A stretch of DNA of 64,000 bases. Source: Sinohyriopsis cumingii (lineage: Eukaryota > Mollusca > Bivalvia > Unionida > Unionidae). The notes beneath the pieces are model-generated. The model did no database searches. It was not told where the DNA came from and was given only the letters and a program-made list of their open reading frames with translations. The DNA is taken from assembly GCA_028554795.2 (NCBI GenBank), contig CM068839.1, positions 86,015,540-86,079,539 of the forward strand, written 5' to 3'. Positions 14,001-29,000 of the stretch are shown here, piece by piece. The stretch's first letter is position 1. The number at the start of each line of letters is the position of its first letter. A program made the translations under genes and the position numbers.

Positions 14001-17000
14001 TACTATGATTAAGTGCAATCAAATCTATAGGAAGTGTATGTTTGGAATACCTAACTATGTCAGATTCAAGATATGGAGGTAATAAGGATATGATTTATGG
14101 CACAGTGAATCACATTTGACAAGACTGAAAAAATGACACCGGTTCTTAAGGTCTCACTGGACAGTTTATCTGGTGAATTTTCATCCGACGATGACCAATT
14201 ACAGAAAAGTGAGAATAATTTTACACTGAAGATACAAATAAAAACAAACTAATGATTTTTGTAGAAAGCATACATGTGAGATTTTGACTGCAGTAATCAG
14301 GTTAATTCCTGATGCAACTGGTGGTTTTTATACTGAACCAACACTGCCACCAAACCCCTAAATTTTACATTCATTTTTGACAAGAAATAGCTATTTTGAA
14401 TATTTTTCTGTGACAAGGCAGCTAAAAGAATCAGTATGTGCCTTATGCATGAATAAAGTTCACTAGTACTATAACAAATTAGCATACTTTTCATCACCCC
14501 TCAACCATCTAGATTTTTAGATATTTACCTCTGTAGCAGACACACAAAAATACGTAAGCCAAGTCGACAGCTCATTTGCAGCCCGAGTTACGCATTTGAT
14601 CTCCAATGCAAATCTAACTGTGACAGGCAGTCACCAACAAGCCAACCTATTTCCAAGCCTAACTCAAAGTAAATCTGAACCACATATAAATGCTAGGCTT
14701 GTGATAATTAGGTTCATGCCTTCTACCTTAAAAATTAGGGGGGTGTCAAAATATGAAACTATCCAGTGAGACCTTAAGAATTCAAATAGCAGTCTGATTA
14801 AGGGAAAATCTTATTTTCAAAACTTTGACCAATTCTAAATAAAACGCAACCTTCAGAAGTTTGAAATTCAAAATTGTTTGTTTCCTATGATTTATTGAAT
14901 TTATTGGTGACCAAAAGCTATCAAGCAGAGCAACAGCTATGAGACAGCTTCATACTTCATGTATTACTTTCACCTCTGAAACATACAATTTCTTTATATT
15001 ATGTCAGTTTCATCATTTTTCATAGCTAATACACCCTGTCTTGTTAGTGCCTGGTGATATCAGAGATATCTGAGAGCACAAATAATACAACTCTTCATGC
15101 AATCTGAAATAGTAGTGAATAAAAGATGTAAAGAAGCCAAGCTGAATTTCTTGTACAATGGCTGCAGAATGTACATGCCAAGTACTTGAAAGAATAATAA
15201 CGATGCACGGCATATATAAACTGACCAGAACTCTCTCACTGATTTCATGAAGAAGGTCAAATCTATTTTAGAATAGAGAAATCCAAGGTAGACTTAAGGG
15301 AGGCAACTCATCAGGTAACATCAAATGTATGGACCAATCTTTGTAAACTGAACCACATCAGTTGGGAAACTTAAACAATGAAATTCTATACCCATATTTA
15401 TCCCATCTGTTGATAAAACAATATGCATGGATAATGTATTTTAAGAACACTAAGAAGGACACCTCTAAATCATTTTCATACTGGCCGGCACATAATGTTG
15501 TTGAAGTTGCTGCTATTTAGAAGTGTGTTTTGCTAGTGATTGTCACCTGCATAGAACTGAATCTAAAGCAAATAGAAAATCATGCAAAGTAAAAAAGGGG
15601 AGGAGAAAAAACACAATGTAAAAAAGGGACATCCATTTAATATAACTCACCAAAAACTTCAATGAAACTGGTGCAGATATATTTGTTCCTGTGAAAGCTC
15701 CACAACAATTGGCATGTCTGACTCCCAATAAATTGTTGATGTTGTCCTGCTGTTAGCAATATCACTTCAGCAGGTGTGCTCCCATACACCTTGAGGCCTA
15801 CAACAAAATAAAACCCTGAACTTCTTATATACAGGTCATTATAACTTAAATTTCTGTAAATAAGATGAAATATATGTATTGAAACATTGCATCATGAGTA
15901 GATATGGATGTAAGAGCATTAAATTAAGGTAATCATCATAAAATTAGGAAAATATACTAAGTTTATACTGAAAATGTTGATAAACTGAATAAGTATGTGA
16001 AATACTTCAATTAAACCACCTTGCTTGAAACTTATAAGGCTTTTGTTGTTCATTAGGAGAATGGATCAGGAGCAATACCTGGTAGTATTAAAACTGTTGA
16101 GTTAAGTCCCTTCTTCTACTATGATTAAGTGCAATCAAATCTATAGGAAGTGTATGTTTGGAATACCTAACTATGTCAGATTCAAGATATGGAGGTAATA
16201 AGGATATGATTTATGGCACAGTGAATCACATTTGACAAGACTGAAAAAATGACACCGGTTCTTAAGGTCTCACTGGACAGTTTATCTGGTGAATTTTCAT
16301 CCGACGATGACCAATTACAGAAAAGTGAGAATAATTTTACACTGAAGATACAAATAAAAACAAACTAATGATTTTTGTAGAAAGCATACATGTGAGATTT
16401 TGACTGCAGTAATCAGGTTAATTCCTGATGCAACTGGTGGTTTTTATACTGAACCAACACTGCCACCAAACCCCTAAATTTTACATTCATTTTTGACAAG
16501 AAATAGCTATTTTGAATATTTTTCTGTGACAAGGCAGCTAAAAGAATCAGTATGTGCCTTATGCATGAATAAAGTTCACTAGTACTATAACAAATTAGCA
16601 TACTTTTCATCACCCCTCAACCATCTAGATTTTTAGATATTTACCTCTGTAGCAGACACACAAAAATACGTAAGCCAAGTCGACAGCTCATTTGCAGCCC
16701 GAGTTACGCATTTGATCTCCAATGCAAATCTAACTGTGACAGGCAGTCACCAACAAGCCAACCTATTTCCAAGCCTAACTCAAAGTAAATCTGAACCACA
16801 TATAAATGCTAGGCTTGTGATAATTAGGTTCATGCCTTCTACCTTAAAAATTAGGGGGGTGTCAAAATATGAAACTATCCAGTGAGACCTTAAGAATTCA
16901 AATAGCAGTCTGATTAAGGGAAAATCTTCTTATTTTCAAAACTTTGACCAATTCTAAATAAAACGCAACCTTCAGAAGTTTGAAATTCAAAATTGTTTGT

Positions 17001-20000
17001 TTCCTATGATTTATTGAATTTATTGGTGACCAAAAGCTATCAAGCAGAGCAACAGCTATGAGACAGCTTCATACTTCATGTATTACTTTCACCTCTGAAA
17101 CATACAATTTCTTTATATTATGTCAGTTTCATCATTTTTCATAGCTAATACACCCTGTCTTGTTAGTGCCTGGTGATATCAGAGATATCTGAGAGCACAA
17201 ATAATACAACTCTTCATGCAATCTGAAATAGTAGTGAATAAAAGATGTAAAGAAGCCAAGCTGAATTTCTTGTACAATGGCTGCAGAATGTACATGCCAA
17301 GTACTTGAAAGAATAATAACGATGCACGGCATATATAAACTGACCAGAACTCTCTCACTGATTTCATGAAGAAGGTCAAATCTATTTTAGAATAGAGAAA
17401 TCCAAGGTAGACTTAAGGGAGGCAACTCATCAGGTAACATCAAATGTATGGACCAATCTTTGTAAACTGAACCACATCAGTTGGGAAACTTAAACAATGA
17501 AATTCTATACCCATATTTATCCCATCTGTTGATAAAACAATATGCATGGATAATGTATTTTAAGAACACTAAGAAGGACACCTCTAAATCATTTTCATAC
17601 TGGCCGGCACATAATGTTGTTGAAGTTGCTGCTATTTAGAAGTGTGTTTTGCTAGTGATTGTCACCTGCATAGAACTGAATCTAAAGCAAATAGAAAATC
17701 ATGCAAAGTAAAAAAGGGGAGGAGAAAAAACACAATGTAAAAAAGGGACATCCATTTAATATAACTCACCAAAAACTTCAATGAAACTGGTGCAGATATA
17801 TTTGTTCCTGTGAAAGCTCCACAACAATTGGCATGTCTGACTCCCAATAAATTGTTGATGTTGTCCTGCTGTTAGCAATATCACTTCAGCAGGTGTGCTC
17901 CCATACACCTTGAGGCCTACAACAAAATAAAACCCTGAACTTCTTATATACAGGTCATTATAACTTAAATTTCTGTAAATAAGATGAAATATATGTATTG
18001 AAACATTGCATCATGAGTAGATATGGATGTAAGAGCATTAAATTAAGGTAATCATCATAAAATTAGGAAAATATACTAAGTTTATACTGAAAATGTTGAT
18101 AAACTGAATAAGTATGTGAAATACTTCAATTAAACCACCTTGCTTGAAACTTATAAGGCTTTTGTTGTTCATTAGGAGAATGGATCAGGAGCAATACCTG
18201 GTAGTATTAAAACTGTTGAGTTAAGTCCCTTCTTCTACTATGATTAAGTGCAATCAAATCTATAGGAAGTGTATGTTTGGAATACCTAACTATGTCAGAT
18301 TCAAGATATGGAGGTAATAAGGATATGATTTATGGCACAGTGAATCACATTTGACAAGACTGAAAAAATGACACCGGTTCTTAAGGTCTCACTGGACAGT
18401 TTATCTGGTGAATTTTCATCCGACGATGACCAATTACAGAAAAGTGAGAATAATTTTACACTGAAGATACAAATAAAAACAAACTAATGATTTTTGTAGA
18501 AAGCATACATGTGAGATTTTGACTGCAGTAATCAGGTTAATTCCTGATGCAACTGGTGGTTTTTATACTGAACCAACACTGCCACCAAACCCCTAAATTT
18601 TACATTCATTTTTGACAAGAAATAGCTATTTTGAATATTTTTCTGTGACAAGGCAGCTAAAAGAATCAGTATGTGCCTTATGCATGAATAAAGTTCACTA
18701 GTACTATAACAAATTAGCATACTTTTGATCACCCCTCAACCATCTAGATTTTTAGATATTTACCTCTGTAGCAGACACACAAAAATACGTAAGCCAAGTC
18801 GACAGCTCATTTGCAGCCCGAGTTACGCATTTGATCTCCAATGCAAATCTAACTGTGACAGGCAGTCACCAACAAGCCAACCTATTTCCAAGCCTAACTC
18901 AAAGTAAATCTGAACCACATATAAATGCTAGGCTTGTGATAATTAGGTTCATGCCTTCTACCTTAAAAATTAGGGGGGTGTCAAAATATGAAACTATCCA
19001 GTGAGACCTTAAGAATTCAAATAGCAGTCTGATTAAGGGAAAATCTTCTTATTTTCAAAACTTTGACCAATTCTAAATAAAACGCAACCTTCAGAAGTTT
19101 GAAATTCAAAATTGTTTGTTTCCTATGATTTATTGAATTTATTGGTGACCAAAAGCTATCAAGCAGAGCAACAGCTATGAGACAGCTTCATACTTCATGT
19201 ATTACTTTCACCTCTGAAACATACAATTTCTTTATATTATGTCAGTTTCATCATTTTTCATAGCTAATACACCCTGTCTTGTTAGTGCCTGGTGATATCA
19301 GAGATATCTGAGAGCACAAATAATACAACTCTTCATGCAATCTGAAATAGTAGTGAATAAAAGATGTAAAGAAGCCAAGCTGAATTTCTTGTACAATGGC
19401 TGCAGAATGTACATGCCAAGTACTTGAAAGAATAATAACGATGCACGGCATATATAAACTGACCAGAACTCTCTCACTGATTTCATGAAGAAGGTCAAAT
19501 CTATTTTAGAATAGAGAAATCCAAGGTAGACTTAAGGGAGGCAACTCATCAGGTAACATCAAATGTATGGACCAATCTTTGTAAACTGAACCACATCAGT
19601 TGGGAAACTTAAACAATGAAATTCTATACCCATATTTATCCCATCTGTTGATAAAACAATATGCATGGATAATGTATTTTAAGAACACTAAGAAGGACAC
19701 CTCTAAATCATTTTCATACTGGCCGGCACATAATGTTGTTGAAGTTGCTGCTATTTAGAAGTGTGTTTTGCTAGTGATTGTCACCTGCATAGAACTGAAT
19801 CTAAAGCAAATAGAAAATCATGCAAAGTAAAAAAGGGGAGGAGAAAAAACACAATGTAAAAAAGGGACATCCATTTAATATAACTCACCAAAAACTTCAA
19901 TGAAACTGGTGCAGATATATTTGTTCCTGTGAAAGCTCCACAACAATTGGCATGTCTGACTCCCAATAAATTGTTGATGTTGTCCTGCTGTTAGCAATAT

Positions 20001-23000
20001 CACTTCAGCAGGTGTGCTCCCATACACCTTGAGGCCTACAACAAAATAAAACCCTGAACTTCTTATATACAGGTCATTATAACTTAAATTTCTGTAAATA
20101 AGATGAAATATATGTATTGAAACATTGCATCATGAGTAGATATGGATGTAAGAGCATTAAATTAAGGTAATCATCATAAAATTAGGAAAATATACTAAGT
20201 TTATACTGAAAATGTTGATAAACTGAATAAGTATGTGAAATACTTCAATTAAACCACCTTGCTTGAAACTTATAAGGCTTTTGTTGTTCATTAGGAGAAT
20301 GGATCAGGAGCAATACCTGGTAGTATTAAAACTGTTGAGTTAAGTCCCTTCTTCTACTATGATTAAGTGCAATCAAATCTATAGGAAGTGTATGTTTGGA
20401 ATACCTAACTATGTCAGATTCAAGATATGGAGGTAATAAGGATATGATTTATGGCACAGTGAATCACATTTGACAAGACTGAAAAAATGACACCGGTTCT
20501 TAAGGTCTCACTGGACAGTTTATCTGGTGAATTTTCATCCGACGATGACCAATTACAGAAAAGTGAGAATAATTTTACACTGAAGATACAAATAAAAACA
20601 AACTAATGATTTTTGTAGAAAGCATACATGTGAGATTTTGACTGCAGTAATCAGGTTAATTCCTGATGCAACTGGTGGTTTTTATACTGAACCAACACTG
20701 CCACCAAACCCCTAAATTTTACATTCATTTTTGACAAGAAATAGCTATTTTGAATATTTTTCTGTGACAAGGCAGCTAAAAGAATCAGTATGTGCCTTAT
20801 GCATGAATAAAGTTCACTAGTACTATAACAAATTAGCATACTTTTCATCACCCCTCAACCATCTAGATTTTTAGATATTTACCTCTGTAGCAGACACACA
20901 AAAATACGTAAGCCAAGTCGACAGCTCATTTGCAGCCCGAGTTACGCATTTGATCTCCAATGCAAATCTAACTGTGACAGGCAGTCACCAACAAGCCAAC
21001 CTATTTCCAAGCCTAACTCAAAGTAAATCTGAACCACATATAAATGCTAGGCTTGTGATAATTAGGTTCATGCCTTCTACCTTAAAAATTAGGGGGGTGT
21101 CAAAATATGAAACTATCCAGTGAGACCTTAAGAATTCAAATAGCAGTCTGATTAAGGGAAAATCTTCTTATTTTCAAAACTTTGACCAATTCTAAATAAA
21201 ACGCAACCTTCAGAAGTTTGAAATTCAAAATTGTTTGTTTCCTATGATTTATTGAATTTATTGGTGACCAAAAGCTATCAAGCAGAGCAACAGCTATGAG
21301 ACAGCTTCATACTTCATGTATTACTTTCACCTCTGAAACATACAATTTCTTTATATTATGTCAGTTTCATCATTTTTCATAGCTAATACACCCTGTCTTG
21401 TTAGTGCCTGGTGATATCAGAGATATCTGAGAGCACAAATAATACAACTCTTCATGCAATCTGAAATAGTAGTGAATAAAAGATGTAAAGAAGCCAAGCT
21501 GAATTTCTTGTACAATGGCTGCAGAATGTACATGCCAAGTACTTGAAAGAATAATAACGATGCACGGCATATATAAACTGACCAGAACTCTCTCACTGAT
21601 TTCATGAAGAAGGTCAAATCTATTTTAGAATAGAGAAATCCAAGGTAGACTTAAGGGAGGCAACTCATCAGGTAACATCAAATGTATGGACCAATCTTTG
21701 TAAACTGAACCACATCAGTTGGGAAACTTAAACAATGAAATTCTATACCCATATTTATCCCATCTGTTGATAAAACAATATGCATGGATAATGTATTTTA
21801 AGAACACTAAGAAGGACACCTCTAAATCATTTTCATACTGGCCGGCACATAATGTTGTTGAAGTTGCTGCTATTTAGAAGTGTGTTTTGCTAGTGATTGT
21901 CACCTGCATAGAACTGAATCTAAAGCAAATAGAAAATCATGCAAAGTAAAAAAGGGGAGGAGAAAAAACACAATGTAAAAAAGGGACATCCATTTAATAT
22001 AACTCACCAAAAACTTCAATGAAACTGGTGCAGATATATTTGTTCCTGTGAAAGCTCCACAACAATTGGCATGTCTGACTCCCAATAAATTGTTGATGTT
22101 GTCCTGCTGTTAGCAATATCACTTCAGCAGGTGTGCTCCCATACACCTTGAGGCCTACAACAAAATAAAACCCTGAACTTCTTATATACAGGTCATTATA
22201 ACTTAAATTTCTGTAAATAAGATGAAATATATGTATTGAAACATTACATCATGAGTAGATATGGATGTAAGAGCATTAAATTAAGGTAATCATCATAAAA
22301 TTAGGAAAATATACTAAGTTTATACTGAAAATGTTGATAAACTGAATAAGTATGTGAAATACTTCAATTAAACCACCTTGCTTGAAACTTATAAGGCTTT
22401 TGTTGTTCATTAGGAGAATGGATCAGGAGCAATACCTGGTAGTATTAAAACTGTTGAGTTAAGTCCCTTCTTCTACTATGATTAAGTGCAATCAAATCTA
22501 TAGGAAGTGTATGTTTGGAATACCTAACTATGTCAGATTCAAGATATGGAGGTAATAAGGATATGATTTATGGCACAGTGAATCACATTTGACAAGACTG
22601 AAAAAATGACACCGGTTCTTAAGGTCTCACTGGACAGTTTATCTGGTGAATTTTCATCCGACGATGACCAATTACAGAAAAGTGAGAATAATTTTACACT
22701 GAAGATACAAATAAAAACAAACTAATGATTTTTGTAGAAAGCATACATGTGAGATTTTGACTGCAGTAATCAGGTTAATTCCTGATGCAACTGGTGGTTT
22801 TTATACTGAACCAACACTGCCACCAACCCCTAAATTTTACATTCATTTTTGACAAGAAATAGCTATTTTGAATATTTTTCTGTGACAAGGCAGCTAAAAG
22901 AATCAGTATGTGCCTTATGCATGAATAAAGTTCACTAGTACTATAACAAATTAGCATACTTTTCATCACCCCTCAACCATCTAGATTTTTAGATATTTAC

Positions 23001-26000
23001 CTCTGTAGCAGACACACAAAAATACGTAAGCCAAGTCGACAGCTCATTTGCAGCCCGAGTTACGCATTTGATCTCCAATGCAAATCTAACTGTGACAGGC
23101 AGTCACCAACAAGCCAACCTATTTCCAAGCCTAACTCAAAGTAAATCTGAACCACATTATAGATTTAGCTTATGTGTGAATTTATAAATGCTAGGCTTGT
23201 GATAATTAGGTTCATGCCTTCTACCTTAAAAATTAGGGGGGTGTCAAAATATGAAACTATCCAGTGAGACCTTAAGAATTCAAATAGCAGTCTGATTAAG
23301 GGAAAATCTTCTTATTTTCAAAACTTTGACCAATTCTAAATAAAACGCAACCTTCAGAAGTTTGAAATTCAAAATTGTTTGTTTCCTATGATTTATTGAA
23401 TTTATTGGTGACCAAAAGCTATCAAGCAGAGCAACAGCTATGAGACAGCTTCATACTTCATGTATTACTTTCACCTCTGAAACATACAATTTCTTTATAT
23501 TATGTCAGTTTCATCATTTTTCATAGCTAATACACCCTGTCTTGTTAGTGCCTGGTGATATCAGAGATATCTGAGAGCACAAATAATACAACTCTTCATG
23601 CAATCTGAAATAGTAGTGAATAAAAGATGTAAAGAAGCCAAGCTGAATTTCTTGTACAATGGCTGCAGAATGTACATGCCAAGTACTTGAAAGAATAATA
23701 ACGATGCACGGCATATATAAACTGACCAGAACTCTCTCACTGATTTCATGAAGAAGGTCAAATCTATTTTAGAATAGAGAAATCCAAGGTAGACTTAAGG
23801 GAGGCAACTCATCAGGTAACATCAAATGTATGGACCAATCTTTGTAAACTGAACCACATCAGTTGGGAAACTTAAACAATGAAATTCTATACCCATATTT
23901 ATCCCATCTGTTGATAAAACAATATGCATGGATAATGTATTTTAAGAACACTAAGAAGGACACCTCTAAATCATTTTCATACTGGCCGGCACATAATGTT
24001 GTTGAAGTTGCTGCTATTTAGAAGTGTGTTTTGCTAGTGATTGTCACCTGCATAGAACTGAATCTAAAGCAAATAGAAAATCATGCAAAGTAAAAAAGGG
24101 GAGGAGAAAAAACACAATGTAAAAAAGGGACATCCATTTAATATAACTCACCAAAAACTTCAATGAAACTGGTGCAGATATATTTGTTCCTGTGAAAGCT
24201 CCACAACAATTGGCATGTCTGACTCCCAATAAATTGTTGATGTTGTCCTGCTGTTAGCAATATCACTTCAGCAGGTGTGCTCCCATACACCTTGAGGCCT
24301 ACAACAAAATAAAACCCTGAACTTCTTATATACAGGTCATTATAACTTAAATTTCTGTAAATAAGATGAAATATATGTATTGAAACATTGCATCATGAGT
24401 AGATATGGATGTAAGAGCATTAAATTAAGGTAATCATCATAAAATTAGGAAAATATACTAAGTTTATACTGAAAATGTTGATAAACTGAATAAGTATGTG
24501 AAATACTTCAATTAAACCACCTTGCTTGAAACTTATAAGGCTTTTGTTGTTCATTAGGAGAATGGATCAGGAGCAATACCTGGTAGTATTAAAACTGTTG
24601 AGTTAAGTCCCTTCTTCTACTATGATTAAGTGCAATCAAATCTATAGGAAGTGTATGTTTGGAATACCTAACTATGTCAGATTCAAGATATGGAGGTAAT
24701 AAGGATATGATTTATGGCACAGTGAATCACATTTGACAAGACTGAAAAAATGACACCGGTTCTTAAGGTCTCACTGGACAGTTTATCTGGTGAATTTTCA
24801 TCCGACGATGACCAATTACAGAAAAGTGAGAATAATTTTACACTGAAGATACAAATAAAAACAAACTAATGATTTTTGTAGAAAGCATACATGTGAGATT
24901 TTGACTGCAGTAATCAGGTTAATTCCTGATGCAACTGGTGGTTTTTATACTGAACCAACACTGCCACCAAACCCCTAAATTTTACATTCATTTTTGACAA
25001 GAAATAGCTATTTTGAATATTTTTCTGTGACAAGGCAGCTAAAAGAATCAGTATGTGCCTTATGCATGAATAAAGTTCACTAGTACTATAACAAATTAGC
25101 ATACTTTTCATCACCCCTCAACCATCTAGATTTTTAGATATTTACCTCTGTAGCAGACACACAAAAATACGTAAGCCAAGTCGACAGCTCATTTGCAGCC
25201 CGAGTTACGCATTTGATCTCCAATGCAAATCTAACTGTGACAGGCAGTCACCAACAAGCCAACCTATTTCCAAGCCTAACTCAAAGTAAATCTGAACCAC
25301 ATATAAATGCTAGGCTTGTGATAATTAGGTTCATGCCTTCTACCTTAAAAATTAGGGGGGTGTCAAAATATGAAACTATCCAGTGAGACCTTAAGAATTC
25401 AAATAGCAGTCTGATTAAGGGAAAATCTTCTTATTTTCAAAACTTTGACCAATTCTAAATAAAACGCAACCTTCAGAAGTTTGAAATTCAAAATTGTTTG
25501 TTTCCTATGATTTATTGAATTTATTGGTGACCAAAAGCTATCAAGCAGAGCAACAGCTATGAGACAGCTTCATACTTCATGTATTACTTTCACCTCTGAA
25601 ACATACAATTTCTTTATATTATGTCAGTTTCATCATTTTTCATAGCTAATACACCCTGTCTTGTTAGTGCCTGGTGATATCAGAGATATCTGAGAGCACA
25701 AATAATACAACTCTTCATGCAATCTGAAATAGTAGTGAATAAAAGATGTAAAGAAGCCAAGCTGAATTTCTTGTACAATGGCTGCAGAATGTACATGCCA
25801 AGTACTTGAAAGAATAATAACGATGCACGGCATATATAAACTGACCAGAACTCTCTCACTGATTTCATGAAGAAGGTCAAATCTATTTTAGAATAGAGAA
25901 ATCCAAGGTAGACTTAAGGGAGGCAACTCATCAGGTAACATCAAATGTATGGACCAATCTTTGTAAACTGAACCACATCAGTTGGGAAACTTAAACAATG

Positions 26001-29000
26001 AAATTCTATACCCATATTTATCCCATCTGTTGATAAAACAATATGCATGGATAATGTATTTTAAGAACACTAAGAAGGACACCTCTAAATCATTTTCATA
26101 CTGGCCGGCACATAATGTTGTTGAAGTTGCTGCTATTTAGAAGTGTGTTTTGCTAGTGATTGTCACCTGCATAGAACTGAATCTAAAGCAAATAGAAAAT
26201 CATGCAAAGTAAAAAAGGGGAGGAGAAAAAACACAATGTAAAAAAGGGACATCCATTTAATATAACTCACCAAAAACTTCAATGAAACTGGTGCAGATAT
26301 ATTTGTTCCTGTGAAAGCTCCACAACAATTGGCATGTCTGACTCCCAATAAATTGTTGATGTTGTCCTGCTGTTAGCAATATCACTTCAGCAGGTGTGCT
26401 CCCATACACCTTGAGGCCTACAACAAAATAAAACCCTGAACTTCTTATATACAGGTCATTATAACTTAAATTTCTGTAAATAAGATGAAATATATGTATT
26501 GAAACATTGCATCATGAGTAGATATGGATGTAAGAGCATTAAATTAAGGTAATCATCATAAAATTAGGAAAATATACTAAGTTTATACTGAAAATGTTGA
26601 TAAACTGAATAAGTATGTGAAATACTTCAATTAAACCACCTTGCTTGAAACTTATAAGGCTTTTGTTGTTCATTAGGAGAATGGATCAGGAGCAATACCT
26701 GGTAGTATTAAAACTGTTGAGTTAAGTCCCTTCTTCTACTATGATTAAGTGCAATCAAATCTATAGGAAGTGTATGTTTGGAATACCTAACTATGTCAGA
26801 TTCAAGATATGGAGGTAATAAGGATATGATTTATGGCACAGTGAATCACATTTGACAAGACTGAAAAAATGACACCGGTTCTTAAGGTCTCACTGGACAG
26901 TTTATCTGGTGAATTTTCATCCGACGATGACCAATTACAGAAAAGTGAGAATAATTTTACACTGAAGATACAAATAAAAACAAACTAATGATTTTTGTAG
27001 AAAGCATACATGTGAGATTTTGACTGCAGTAATCAGGTTAATTCCTGATGCAACTGGTGGTTTTTATACTGAACCAACACTGCCACCAAACCCCTAAATT
27101 TTACATTCATTTTTGACAAGAAATAGCTATTTTGAATATTTTTCTGTGACAAGGCAGCTAAAAGAATCAGTATGTGCCTTATGCATGAATAAAGTTCACT
27201 AGTACTATAACAAATTAGCATACTTTTCATCACCCCTCAACCATCTAGATTTTTAGATATTTACCTCTGTAGCAGACACACAAAAATACGTAAGCCAAGT
27301 CGACAGCTCATTTGCAGCCCGAGTTACGCATTTGATCTCCAATGCAAATCTAACTGTGACAGGCAGTCACCAACAAGCCAACCTATTTCCAAGCCTAACT
27401 CAAAGTAAATCTGAACCACATATAAATGCTAGGCTTGTGATAATTAGGTTCATGCCTTCTACCTTAAAAATTAGGGGGGTGTCAAAATATGAAACTATCC
27501 AGTGAGACCTTAAGAATTCAAATAGCAGTCTGATTAAGGGAAAATCTTCTTATTTTCAAAACTTTGACCAATTCTAAATAAAACGCAACCTTCAGAAGTT
27601 TGAAATTCAAAATTGTTTGTTTCCTATGATTTATTGAATTTATTGGTGACCAAAAGCTATCAAGCAGAGCAACAGCTATGAGACAGCTTCATACTTCATG
27701 TATTACTTTCACCTCTGAAACATACAATTTCTTTATATTATGTCAGTTTCATCATTTTTCATAGCTAATACACCCTGTCTTGTTAGTGCCTGGTGATATC
27801 AGAGATATCTGAGAGCACAAATAATACAACTCTTCATGCAATCTGAAATAGTAGTGAATAAAAGATGTAAAGAAGCCAAGCTGAATTTCTTGTACAATGG
27901 CTGCAGAATGTACATGCCAAGTACTTGAAAGAATAATAACGATGCACGGCATATATAAACTGACCAGAACTCTCTCACTGATTTCATGAAGAAGGTCAAA
28001 TCTATTTTAGAATAGAGAAATCCAAGGTAGACTTAAGGGAGGCAACTCATCAGGTAACATCAAATGTATGGACCAATCTTTGTAAACTGAACCACATCAG
28101 TTGGGAAACTTAAACAATGAAATTCTATACCCATATTTATCCCATCTGTTGATAAAACAATATGCATGGATAATGTATTTTAAGAACACTAAGAAGGACA
28201 CCTCTAAATCATTTTCATACTGGCCGGCACATAATGTTGTTGAAGTTGCTGCTATTTAGAAGTGTGTTTTGCTAGTGATTGTCACCTGCATAGAACTGAA
28301 TCTAAAGCAAATAGAAAATCATGCAAAGTAAAAAAGGGGAGGAGAAAAAACACAATGTAAAAAAGGGACATCCATTTAATATAACTCACCAAAAACTTCA
28401 ATGAAACTGGTGCAGATATATTTGTTCCTGTGAAAGCTCCACAACAATTGGCATGTCTGACTCCCAATAAATTGTTGATGTTGTCCTGCTGTTAGCAATA
28501 TCACTTCAGCAGGTGTGCTCCCATACACCTTGAGGCCTACAACAAAATAAAACCCTGAACTTCTTATATACAGGTCATTATAACTTAAATTTCTGTAAAT
28601 AAGATGAAATATATGTATTGAAACATTGCATCATGAGTAGATATGGATGTAAGAGCATTAAATTAAGGTAATCATCATAAAATTAGGAAAATATACTAAG
28701 TTTATACTGAAAATGTTGATAAACTGAATAAGTATGTGAAATACTTCAATTAAACCACCTTGCTTGAAACTTATAAGGCTTTTGTTGTTCATTAGGAGAA
28801 TGGATCAGGAGCAATACCTGGTAGTATTAAAACTGTTGAGTTAAGTCCCTTCTTCTACTATGATTAAGTGCAATCAAATCTATAGGAAGTGTATGTTTGG
28901 AATACCTAACTATGTCAGATTCAAGATATGGAGGTAATAAGGATATGATTTATGGCACAGTGAATCACATTTGACAAGACTGAAAAAATGACACCGGTTC

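Noticed and set aside
18725-18907. Plus-strand 60-codon frame in units 9 and 14
   Set aside because: It exists only because one base differs in those units and creates an ATG; other copies lack it.
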